A stretch of 64,000 bases of DNA from Bretschneidera sinensis (Eukaryota > Streptophyta > Magnoliopsida > Brassicales > Akaniaceae). A program made the position numbers and the translations under genes. The stretch lies in NCBI GenBank assembly GCA_023935145.1, contig CM043705.1, positions 20,834,501-20,898,500 on the forward strand. Direction: 5' to 3'. This document shows, in pieces, positions 23,502 through 32,800 of the stretch (its first letter is position 1; the number at the start of each line of letters is the position of its first letter). Below the pieces are notes generated by a model, which saw only the letters and a list, made by a program, of their open reading frames with translations, did not search any database and had not been told where the DNA came from.

Positions 23502-23678
23502 TGTTAGATTATGCATAGCCTAGTTATTGCTTAGTTAGTTTAGTCCCACATTGGTTGTTTATAGCTTTGCTTCTCTTATTGGCTTGTATAAATAGGATAG
23601 CTCACTTGCAAGTAAATCATACTATTCAATATAATTCTCTTCTTTGTATTGTCTCACTTTCTCTCTTAAACCTTAACA
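23502..23678 (+). repeat. 5' LTR of copia E (177 bp)
   Basis: TGTTAGATTATGCATAGCC to ACCTTAACA, immediately followed by the primer site. It carries a USE-like box and TATA box with 33-bp spacing. Confidence 0.85.
23543..23594 (+). promoter_or_regulatory. USE-like box plus TATA box in copia E LTR
   Basis: GTCCCACATTG (23543-23553) matches the plant U-snRNA upstream sequence element RTCCCACATCG at 10 of 11 positions. TATAAATA starts at 23587. The 33-bp gap equals that in the D and D' LTRs. Promoter function is inferred, not shown. Confidence 0.6.
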
Positions 23679-23690
23679 TGGTATCAGAGC
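23679..23690 (+). promoter_or_regulatory. Copia E primer-binding site, tRNA-Met type
   Basis: TGGTATCAGAGC directly abuts the LTR end. Confidence 0.92.
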
Positions 23691-23696
23691 CTTAGT

Positions 23697-23858
23697 GGTT
23701 CTCGGTATATTAAGAGTTGAGTATGCTCTGTGATTGCCACTATTAGTGGATCTTTCACATCAAAAAAACTTCTTAAAGGTTCTCGGTATATTAAGAGTTG
23801 AGTATGCTCTGTGATTGCCACTATTAGTGGATCCTTCACATCAAAAAAACTTCTTGAA
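23697..23858 (+). repeat. 81-bp tandem duplication in copia E leader
   Basis: Two near-identical copies (23697-23777 and 23778-23858) each start GGTTCTCGGTATATTAAGAG and end AAAAAACTTCTT plus 3 bp. Confidence 0.93.
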
Positions 23859-23988
23859 TATCATTTTCATACCTGTCGGGTCACACTATAGTCGGAGTCA
23901 CATTCTCCATCGAAGTCATCTCAGTCGCTGCTCCATCGGCATCACTATTCAGCTGTTGACCATTGACCGACGACCAGATTTGACCAGA

Positions 23989-25008
23989 TGGCAGAAAAAG
24001 ATATTTTTCATCATGTTCAGTCTGTATTGGATGGTACAAACTATATTGTTTGGTCTTAATCTATGCAAAATTTCCTCAAAAGTTGTAAGCTTTGGTCTTA
24101 TGTGGTTGGTACTGTCGATAAGCCAGTTAAAGGGGCTACTGAAACTGATGATGCTCTTCTTACTCATCTCATTGATTGAAACTGATGATGCTCTTCTTGC
24201 TCATCTCATTGATTGGGAAAGTAATCATCATCAAATTCTTACATGGTTCTGTAATACTACTATTCCATATATTTCTGCCATATTTGGTAGCTTTGATGAA
24301 GCCAAGGCTGCTTGGGATATGCTTGCTTCTCGCTATTCTGCTATTGATGGTGCTCGAGAATATCAGCTCCTGTTTGAGCTCTTCTGTCTAAAGTAAGAAC
24401 CGGGGCAAAGTATTAATGATTTTCTTGCTCGCATGCAATTCTTATTGAATCAAATTGATCTCTCTGATCCTATTTGGAAGGATCCTACAGATGCCAAAAT
24501 GTATGCTGAACGAAGGGATCAACATTGTCTTCACCATTTTCTTATGGCATTACGTGATGATTTTGAACCTATTCGTGTGCAACTTTTACATCGCTCTCCT
24601 CTCCCTACTTTGGACAATGCCATCTTTGAACTTGTTCGTGCAGAAAGTAGATCACAGACCATGCACTCTCAACATAGTCCTTTAGTGTTGGCTGCTCCAT
24701 TATCTAGTTCTTCATCATTTCAGCTAAAACATTCTGACAAGTTTGGTTCTTCTCGACCTCCTCCTAAGCCTTGCGACAACAATTTCTGTCATTTTTGTAA
24801 ATGTAGAGGGCACACTATTGATAAATGTTGGCAAAGGGGAAGATCCAATGCTCCCACTGTAGTAGTTGCTCATCCTGAGAGCACTCTCTTTATAGTTGTT
24901 CCATTTCTATCTGCAGCTACAGCTTCATCTTCAGTTGCACCCTCTGACAAGTCATCAGGATCTACTGTCACCTTATCTGCAGCTGACTTCGAGGCAACAG
25001 TTAATTAG
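23989..25008 (+). pseudogene. Copia E gag (decayed)
   Basis: The start MAEKDIFHHVQSVLDGTNY is typical of copia gag. A stop follows after IVWS. A 37-bp tandem duplication (24141-24177 and 24178-24214) shifts the frame. Another stop interrupts at about 24394. The C-terminal half (24433-25008) carries a CX2CX4HX4C zinc knuckle, CHFCKCRGHTIDKC, near 24789-24830. Confidence 0.85.
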
Positions 25009-25530
25009 GTCATCCAGTCTCGTTCTGGTAATGCATCTTCCTCTGCCCTCTCAGTCCTGCCAGGTAATTCTACCTCTTGGCTTTTTGATTCTGCTTGTTG
25101 CAACCATATGGCACCTTTCCTAGCTTCATTTACCATATCTGCACCTTCACCTCATTCCTCATTCATTCGCACAGCTGATGGCTCCACTATGACTGTTAAA
25201 ACTATAGGCACCATCAATAGTCGTTCTCTTTCTATTCCTGAAGTTTTTCATGTGCCAGAATTATCCTATAATCTTCTTTCCATTGGGCAATCATGTGAAC
25301 TTGGATATAGACTTGTCTTTGACTTTTCTGGTGTGAATGTGCATGATCCTCGTATTGGTCAGACCCTTGGGACCGGGTGTAGAATTGGGCGCATATTTGA
25401 ACTCTCATCCTTACACCTTCCCGCCTCAAATGTCTCTACTCCTACCTCCTTGTCACCACCATCCCTTGCACTTTGGCATTCACGTCTTAGTCATGCATGT
25501 GCATCTCGGGTATAACTTTTAGCTTCAAAG
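25009..25530 (+). pseudogene. Copia E protease and pre-integrase region (decayed)
   Basis: The protease active-site segment reads SWLFDSACCNHMAPFL near 25078-25125, where copia elements usually have a LDSGAT-type motif, so the Gly after Ser is lost. The conserved block FHVPELSYNLLSIGQSCELG follows. The pre-integrase motif LWHSRLSHACASRV ends at a stop near 25515. Confidence 0.82.
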
Positions 25531-25533
25531 GGT

Positions 25534-26601
25534 TTGTTAGGGTCAATGTCTAAAAGTTCTTTTAATTGTATTTCGTGTCAACTTAGAAAACAGCCGGCTT
25601 TGCCTTTTAATAATAGTGAGTCTCATGCTACTGATTCGTTTGATTTAATTCATTCTGATGTTTGGGGACCTTCTCCTGTTGCTAGTATGAGTGGTTCACG
25701 CTATTTTGTAATTTTTGTTGATGATTTCTCTCATTACACTTGGGTATTTTTAATGAAATCTTGTTCTGAATTATTGGATATTTATCGCACTTTTGCCAAA
25801 ATGGTTGAAACCCAATTTTCAAAACCCATCAAAGTTTTTTGTTTTGATAATACTTTAAAATATACTCAACATACTTTTAAAGTCATCCTAAAAAATTATG
25901 GCACTGTTCCTCACTTGTCATGTCTTGGTACTTCACAACAAAATGGTCGAGCTGAACGTAAACTTAGGCACATTTTAGACACTGTTCTAGCCTTCCTCAT
26001 TTCCACATCTGTTCCTACCCCATTTTGGGGTGAAGCCACTCTAACAGCTGTCTACACGATCAATAGGCTGCCTATCCCTATCCTTGATAATTGTACTCCT
26101 TACAAGTGGTTGTTTGGCTATGTTCCCTTATACCACCATCTTCGTGTGTTTGGTTCTGTTTGTTTTGTTTTACTCCAACCTCATGAGCGCACCAAACTCG
26201 AGCCTCGTTCTCGAATGTGTTGCTTTCTTGGATATAGAATTGAACAAAAAGGCTATCGATGTTATGATCCTGTGTCTCGTCGTCTTCGCATCTCCAGTCA
26301 TGTAGTTTTCTGGGAGCATAGACTATTTCATGAAATTGGTAAATTCAGCATGCCATCTTTTCCCCCTTTTACCGCACTTATGGAGCCTCCTATTTCTCCT
26401 ACTCACACTAGTGATGTCTTGCCCGAGTCTCCTTCACCTCACACCAATAATGTCTTGCTCGAGTCTCCCTCACCTAATACTCTCTATTCCACTCCACCTG
26501 ATACTCTCGACATCGTTTCGCCTGAGCCCCCAGGGTCTGTTACGTATGAGGATCATGTTCACACTTCCCTTCCAGACCTTCGTCGATCCACCAGAGTATG
26601 A
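25534..26601 (+). pseudogene. Copia E integrase, long open frame with altered core
   Basis: A 355-residue open stretch begins with the CxxC half of the zinc finger (NCISCQLRKQ). The catalytic core follows: first Asp in LIHSDVWGP, second in FCFDNTLKY (normally a SDNGGEY-type motif), and Glu in QQNGRAERKLRHI. After the core come YTINRLPIPILD and CCFLGYRIEQKGYRCYDP, the usual copia C-terminal block. A premature stop at 26599-26601 ends it in the linker to RT. Confidence 0.85.
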
Positions 26602-27268
26602 TCTCTTCCATCCCACCTCCAGGATTTTCGTTACTTTCATGCTTTAGCTACTTTACATGAGCCTCACTCCTATCGTGAGGCTTCTACTAACCCTTTTTGG
26701 CAGACTGCGATGAAAAAGGAACTTGATGCTTTACACAAGAATAATATATAGGATTTATCATATATATAACAGAAAAAGTATGATGCCCCGGTCTGTGCTG
26801 CGAACAAACAAGGCTGAATCATAGGAGCTGATGGAATATCCAAGGCTAGACAAAGTGTTGCTAAACTTAGCAAACCATGCTCGAGGAGCCTGCTTAAGTC
26901 CATACAGAGCTCGGCGAAGACGACATACCTTGTTTGTTGGATTAGATAGTCCAGGAGGTGGCTGTATATAGACTTCCTCACTAAGATCACCATTAAGGAA
27001 TACATTTTTAACATCCATTTGAAAAAGTGACCAATGGTGAGAGGCTGCAATAGCCAGCAAAGCACGCGTAGAAGATAGACGAGCAAAGGTCTCCTCATAG
27101 TCCACACCATACTCCTAAGTAAAACCCCTGGCAACAAGTCGAGCCTTGTACCTGTCAACAGTACCATCTGAACAAGTCTTAATTTTGTAAACCCACTTAC
27201 TGCTAACCACAGACTTTCCATGAGGCAAGTCAACCAAATCCTATATATTATTCTTGTGTAAAGCATCA
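26602..27268. pseudogene. Copia E RT fragment, split and partly inverted
   Basis: The plus strand shows the RT start (SYREASTNPFWQTAMKKELD) up to about 26756. The next RT part, with WVYKIKTCSDGTVDRYKARL, MDVKNVFLNGDLSEEVYIQP and LYGLKQAPRAWFAKF, lies on the minus strand from 27235 back to 26760. It ends just before the catalytic YVDD motif. A 33-bp sequence is present as an inverted repeat at 26724-26756 and 27236-27268, marking the inversion junctions. Confidence 0.88.
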
Positions 27269-28920
27269 GCCCGTCCCTCAATACTGCCAACACTTTCAAT
27301 GTTGAAAGCTGTTCCATCTGTGCTAGTCCTATGCATCTAGCACAGAATTGCCCATCAATGCCGACTTGTGCCGAGTATCCTATGGAACAAATGAATGCTT
27401 TCAATGACTGTTGTTGGCAATCAAATGGATCTTGCTCTGAAACATACAATCCAGGGTGGTGGGACCACTCTAATTTTTCATGGGAGCAGAACCAACCAAT
27501 GAATCAAGGAGGAGCCCTTTACCATGCTCACAATCAATACACTCCCGAATTTCCTCCACCAATTCCAAATTATGGTCACTCAACTTATTCAGCACCATCA
27601 CCCGCTTACCAAGCTCCCATTCAAGCGCCAGCGTCGGTTTCACAGTCATTGGAGGATGCTCTCAATGATTTCATGAAAACGACTAGCCAATCTATGAGTG
27701 AAATGATGAGTGCAACAATAGAAAACACCCAAGCGATTGCCACACTAGATAGTCAAATTGATCAAATCGCAAGTTACATGGGTGAAGGAGAGGAAGGAGA
27801 GTTCCCCAGTCAATCTGAGCCTAACCTAAAGGAACAGTTTGCGGTGGGAAATCCTTCAACTCCAATGCATTGGCAGGAACAAGTGCAATCAACTGTCCCA
27901 TACTTGTCTGGGAGACAAGTGGATAATCAAGTGGAAGAGAACCCTGCTATGCACCAAGGGCAAGAGAGTGGCAACAATGAGAAGAGAGATGCTGAGCCAT
28001 CTACAGCCATTCGTATTATTAAGGATTTCTCTAGGTCGTTTTTACCTAAAGTGCCTTACCCTGAGAGACTACAAGTGCCCAAGAAAGAAGGGAAGTCTGA
28101 GGACATTATGGAGGCATTCTTTGCTCAGTTTGAAGAGGATTTGGATTTAGATAAGTTACTTGAGCAAGCAAATACTATCGTGGAGTCTGCTCCTCAGAAG
28201 AGCAGTGAGACGGAGGAGATTATGGATGAATCCCGTATTGAGGATCCCTTGGAGGCATGCTTTGCTCACATTGGAAAGGACTTAGGTTTAGATAAGTTAC
28301 TCGATGAAGTAAATATCATTTTGGAGTCTGATCCTCGAGAAAGCAATGAGAATGAGGAGACCACCGCACCTGAAACCCCCAAGAAGGAACTTAAGCCTTT
28401 ACCAGATAATCTTAAGTATAAGTTCCTAGGTTCAGTCGATAGTTTGCCTGTGATTATACCTTCAGATCTGGGTGATGCTCTAAAGGAGAAATTATTGGAT
28501 GTCTTAAGAGAGCATAAGGAAGCTATAGGCTGGACCATTGAGGACATCAAGGGGATCAGCCCCTCGGTGGTGACATACAGGATACATTTGGAGGAGGATG
28601 CTGAGCCATCGAGGGAGCCACAAAGAAGGCTCAACCCTACTTTGCAAGAGGTTGTGAGGGCAAAAGATATTAAGCTGTTAGAGGCAGGGATCATTTTTCC
28701 CATCTCTGATAGCAAGGGGGTGAGCCTGATTAAAGTCGTGCCCAAACGTGCTGAATTGACAGTAGTAAATAAAGACGACGAGTTGGTTCCAACTCGAGTG
28801 CAGTCAAGATGGAGAAAGTGTCTAGACTACCGTAAATTGAATGCTGCCACTAGGCCTGATCACTTTCCATTTCCATTTATTGATCAGATGGTGGAGCGCT
28901 TAGTTGGGCCTGTTTACTAA
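27269..28920 (+). CDS. Element D' gag-partial RT fusion ORF, open to a shared stop
   Basis: The frame is open from the truncation point. The first Met inside is at 27331, giving 529 residues. It begins with a zinc knuckle (CSICASPMHLAQNC, 27310-27351). A Pro/Gln-rich gag segment (NPGWWDHSNFSW) and an acidic region follow, the latter with two tandem 47-residue units (28099-28239 and 28240 on). The end is the RT N-terminus, with PQRRLNPTLQEVVRAKDIKL, AGIIFPISDSKGVSLIKV and CLDYRKLNAATRPDHFPFPF. It stops at VGPVY, before any RT catalytic Asp. Copy D ends at the same codon. This is a defective but open retroelement ORF, not a host gene. Whether it is translated is unknown. Confidence 0.75.
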
Positions 28921-30182
28921 TATTTGGTTTGGCTGAAGACGTTAAACTTAGCGCTCATGGGAGGCACCCCACAGCTTATCTTTTCTTTTGTTTATTTATT
29001 ATTTCGCATTTTTATGATTAATGTTTGTTTCCAGTATTTTTTGTTTTCCAGTTTTTATTTTTCAGGGACAAAGCGTACTTCAGTTCAAGTTTGGGGGTAT
29101 GCTATGAGCCATACTAGTCCAGATAGTTCTCCATATCTCAGGTCAGCTCTTTCCATATTAGTCACACATTGGGGTCAATGTGTAATTTAAGTTTGGGGGT
29201 ATGGGAGACACATCACACACTTTGTCCTAATTTGTTGTCTTTTCGTCATAGAGATAAATGCATGCTCATGTTATTGTGAAATTTTGGTTGATCTAAACAT
29301 TTTCTGTGATGTGATGTCATTGGTGAGCTTAACATTTTGAACACATGATCTGGTGATAAATTTTTAAAATTTAGTTACTTACTTTAGGCATTTTGAGAAT
29401 TCACATGTTTGATCCAATCTAACACGAGCACATTAGCACAAATTATGTGAGGTATGACATGTGATTTTAATGTGTATTTTTCCTTATCTTAACTGAAACT
29501 AGATGACTTGTTAGATGAACTCTTGGGCATAGGAAAATATTAAAAAAAAAATTAAATATCAATAAACTTTTCGTTGAGTAACTGGACCTCTTGCCTCAGT
29601 AAGCAGTGAGTGTTCACGTCAAAAGGTGGAATTTTGCTTGGTAATATTAAGGTTGGTTTAATTTCGTAGCCTTTTTGACTCGAGTTAGTAAGTCCTTAGG
29701 GGTGTCTTTACACCTAATGCCCTAAAACCACCTGGTTTGGGAGTCATTGACTCAACACTCGCTACATGGGTTAATTAGAAAGCTTAAGGGAACTAAACAT
29801 AGTCGTGCCTTATTAAAAAAAAAAAATACTATGCCTTTTTCGTTCATTTTGATGGGAAATTTGGTGAATCTTGAGACATGGAGACCTTACACATTGGAGT
29901 TATTTGGAAGCTTCATTTTTATATGCTAATTCACTTTACACAGTGTCAGACTTGTGATGCCTTATCCTGCCTTTTGTAAGTAATTAGATTTTAACATTTC
30001 TATTCATTGCGAAGATGGGTTTACCTTTTTAAGCTTGTTTATGAATGAATATCATGGTGATGTGTGCTCCTTAAATTTTTGGATACCATGAGTGATGACT
30101 TTATCTTTATGTTCTTTGTTTTTCATTGAGTCTTTTATTTTGTTTTGCTAAGGGACTAGCAAAATATAAGTTTGGGGGTATT
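28921..30182 (+). other. Element D' non-coding tail to purine tract
   Basis: It begins with the segment GACGTTAAACTTAGCGCTC and GGGAGGCACCCCAC, a post-pol motif I recall from many plant gypsy elements. No coding domain is seen. It ends with the purine tract AAGTTTGGGGGTATT just before the LTR. It aligns to 50172-51571 of copy D. Confidence 0.7.
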
Positions 30183-30347
30183 TGATGAGTCTTAAATATT
30201 GCATATTTTAGACCCTTAACTTATATTTGTTATGCTCTTAGTAAGTAGTATTTCACTTTATTTTACGTCTTTCTTGTGTTTTGTGTGTTTTTACAGCTTT
30301 GTGGAGAAAATGAAGCATTTAAGGAGATTTGAAGCTTCTGGAGATAT

Positions 30348-30540
30348 TGCGATCGATCGCACGAGATATGCGATCGAGTGCACCTGCCTATGAACGAGCG
30401 CAAGGTCAACATCCCACATCGAAATAGTTGCTGTTCAGTGCGTCTGCGATCGATCGTAACAGACATGCGATCGAGCGCACACGCGATCGTGCTCACGAGA
30501 CATGCGATCGATCGCACCATTCTGTGATCGAGCGCACTTG
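30348..30540 (+). repeat. Cluster of CGATCGATCG palindromes in D' LTR
   Basis: TGCGATCGATCGCA-type cores and TGCGATCGAGCGCAC variants recur about seven times in 193 bp, spaced irregularly, upstream of the TATA box at 30592. They are absent from the D LTRs. Confidence 0.85.
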
Positions 30541-30547
30541 GGCCAGT

Positions 30548-30599
30548 ATCCCATATCGAATCTGAAACCTGCAGTGCTCCGTGACTTCCCCTATATAAA
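30548..30599 (+). promoter_or_regulatory. USE-like box plus TATA box in D' LTR
   Basis: ATCCCATATCG (30548-30558) matches RTCCCACATCG at 10 of 11 positions. TATATAAA starts at 30592, a gap of 33 bp. A perfect ATCCCACATCG also lies upstream at 30411-30421. Confidence 0.6.
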
Positions 30600-31411
30600 C
30601 ACCACCTGACTTCATAATTCAGTGTACAATTCCGGAGCCACTTTGGTGTTTACCAGTGGACGTCCGCCAGCATTCTGGTGGATCCCGAAGGCATTGCTAC
30701 CACGAGGGGAAGCGCCGCCCGTCAGCGAGTGAAATTTCTCCCATGTAAAGTTGTTTATTTATTTCTTTAAATTCAGTTGTTTTAGTTTAAATGTTTAGCA
30801 CTTTTTATTATAATTTTATAGTTATGAGTGGTTAGACTCTTCAGCTAAGGTTGAAGATGAAGCCCTGCCGTTGTTTGGCGTAGTAGTTCAGATTTGCTTG
30901 TACAAATCTGACAATTTTTAGTATAAATGTTCTGTCAATTATTTGAGTTAATCTTATAATTGATTGAGTGTAAATTGTCTGTTGGATTTTCTTTGTGTTT
31001 CATCTGATGGATACATTGAATGCTTTTCGATTAAATTGGATTCCCTTTGTGATTTGTTAAAAGTTGATACATTGGGTGCTTTTGGTTTAGTTGGGATATT
31101 CTTTGTTTTTTGTCTTATAGTTGGATTCATAGAATGTTTTGATAGGCTATATTTTTAGAACATATATGCTTTAACTTCGGTGGGGTGGATTCGGAAACCT
31201 TAGTGCTTTTTATTAGTTTTTAAATCAATTTAATTTAGTTTTAATTTATTTTGCAATATCATTCTGAATTTTGGAACTAGGTTAAAATAGAGTTAGTTTA
31301 GATTGAAAATATACTTTCACAACGCAATTCCCTGTGGATTCGACCTCGCACTTGCACAACGCTATATTGCAAACGACTCGTGCGCTTGCGAGTAAATTAA
31401 AACTCACAACA

Positions 31412-31975
31412 GCAAACATGGGAAAAAAATTAACAATAAATACCTTAAACCACTTCCATTTTCGTCTGTGGAATTTTTCTGGGATCAATTTAGGTTTCTT
31501 CAATAATTCTCCTTGTCGACGTATAATAGCATGCAAAACATTTTAAAGTACTTGCTTATCGTCTCGTCACATCTCATAAATAGAAATTTCACAACTCGAT
31601 TTTTAGTGTGATTTGCTAATATATGTAAAATCATCGCTACTTACTCATCAACGGGTAAATATTTGAATGGTTTCGAACCACCAATTGTTTGAAGCTTCTC
31701 ACCTAAAATTGTGAAAGCATGCCTATTCATCCTAAGTTGTTCAATGCAAATGACATCACGCTCGTAAACAAACCTATGAATTATCTCTTTATTTGCATTA
31801 AAATCAAGTGTATAACTTTTTCTTGCTAATGACTTTCTCTGAGCACGTGTAATTGGAAGACTAGTAGTAAGTAACTATAAAAACCACTATGCTACGTGTA
31901 CAATATGCAAACAATTCATAAGTAAAGCAACCAATTTCTTCTTTCTCAACAATTCCCTTTTTGACAAGCTCAAAA
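31412..31975 (-). pseudogene. PIF/Harbinger-type transposase N-terminal fragment
   Basis: The minus strand reads FVYERDVICIEQLRMNRHAF, TILGEKLQTIGGSKPFKYLP, MILHILANHTKNRVVKF and then RRQGELLKKPKLIP with RKWKWFK. This resembles the N-terminal domain that precedes the DDE nuclease in plant Harbinger-like (HARBI1/ALP1-type) proteins. A GT donor-like site follows WFK, as expected at an exon end. The nuclease half is missing because the D' LTR begins there. Stops and frameshifts are present. Confidence 0.65.
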
Positions 31976-32535
31976 GATTCATGATTGCACATAAAAATTT
32001 ATTTTTTTCATTGTTCACTTGTTTTGTATAATAGTTCTATTCTCCAAAACCAGCAAAAAATCACCAAGCAAAAGTCCATTCTTCTAAAACTACCAAAAAA
32101 AATATATCGCAAATATATAAAAAAAAAATCATACCAAAAAATCAACCACATACAACATCATAAACCACACCAAATATTTTTTTGACGAAATATAATAAAA
32201 CTACTATTATTCATACATTAATGAGAAACTAAAAATGGACAAAAAAAGATGCAATTCCCTGCAAAGAAAACCCTTTACATGTATTTTCTTGTGCACTCCA
32301 AATCAAAATGCATGTGGTGATCACAACCTTACTCCACTAATTTTTTAAATGTTTAATTCTACTTTTTTTTTATCCCAAAAGGAAACATTTATTTGCAAAG
32401 TTTGGCACCCAATCATTGCAGAAACTTGAAAACATGTCTTAGATTTGTTTGCAGAATCCTTATCTTTAATTTGAATTGCTTTATAACATATAATAAAAAA
32501 GAAAAATATACATTCATGAGGAGAGAATTTAAATT
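31976..32535. other. A-rich stretch without a supported gene
   Basis: Long A and T runs. The small ORF at 31985-32185 is a low-complexity Lys/Ile reading and is not credible. Confidence 0.5.
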
Positions 32536-32800
32536 TTGGGGGGAAAAATGGTTTCTCTTACCTTCAACAACCAAATCTTCGAATTAGGTTTCTTTAGTCC
32601 TAGTAACTTAAGTAAACATTATGTTGGAATATGGTATAAGAAAATTTTTGTTCATCCAGTTATGTGCGTGGTCAACAGAGAGGAACCACTTACATTTGCA
32701 AACTCTACTAGTCTAGAAATAGGCTATTTGACAGAAAACAAGAGGCCTTTGTGGCTTTATATCTTTTATTATCAAGAACAATTTACATTCAGGAGAAAAG
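32536..32800 (+). pseudogene. G-type lectin S-receptor-like kinase fragment
   Basis: The plus strand reads FELGFFSPSNLSKHYVGIWY then KKIFVHPVMCVVNREEPL, the conserved B-lectin (bulb-type mannose-binding) start of plant S-receptor-like kinases. Here Val-Val-Asn-Arg-Glu stands where VANRD is usual. Only about 70-80 residues remain before the similarity is lost. No signal peptide, S-locus, PAN or kinase domain follows, so this is a gene relic. Confidence 0.65.

Larger units (their letters stand above)
23502..27268 (+). mobile_element. Ty1/copia element E, truncated with inverted 3' end
   Basis: It has a short 5' LTR (177 bp), a tRNA-Met primer site, gag, protease and integrase in order on the plus strand. 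The start of RT breaks off at 26756 and continues on the opposite strand between 27268 and 26757. No RNase H or 3' LTR is present. The short LTR and domain order suggest an Ale/Retrofit-like lineage, which is an inference from size and motifs. Confidence 0.85.
27269..31411 (+). mobile_element. 5'-truncated non-autonomous gypsy element D'
   Basis: Sequence homologous to complete element D (47164-52853) starts inside gag at 27269, directly after the copia E inverted repeat. It continues through a long open frame, a non-coding tail and a 3' LTR (30183-31411). The 5' LTR and primer site are missing. Protease, catalytic RT, RNase H and integrase are absent in both copies, so the family depended on other elements for movement. 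Confidence 0.85.
30183..31411 (+). repeat. 3' LTR of element D'
   Basis: TGATGAGTCTTAAATATTGC to AAAACTCACAACA, 1229 bp. Ends and the right half align to both LTRs of D. The left half between about 30240 and 30540 differs and contains a cluster of GCGATCGATCGC palindromes. Confidence 0.85.

Noticed and set aside
26670..27449. 259-codon minus-strand ORF as a gene
   Set aside because: It is an out-of-frame reading across the inverted copia RT and the D' gag start. The RT motifs are in another frame.
28266..28745. 159-codon antisense ORF
   Set aside because: Shadow of the D' ORF on the other strand, with no domain. The same applies to 49517-49945.
30346..30540. CRISPR-like array
   Set aside because: The repeats are short palindromes of variable spacing inside a plant LTR. 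There is no repeat-spacer regularity.
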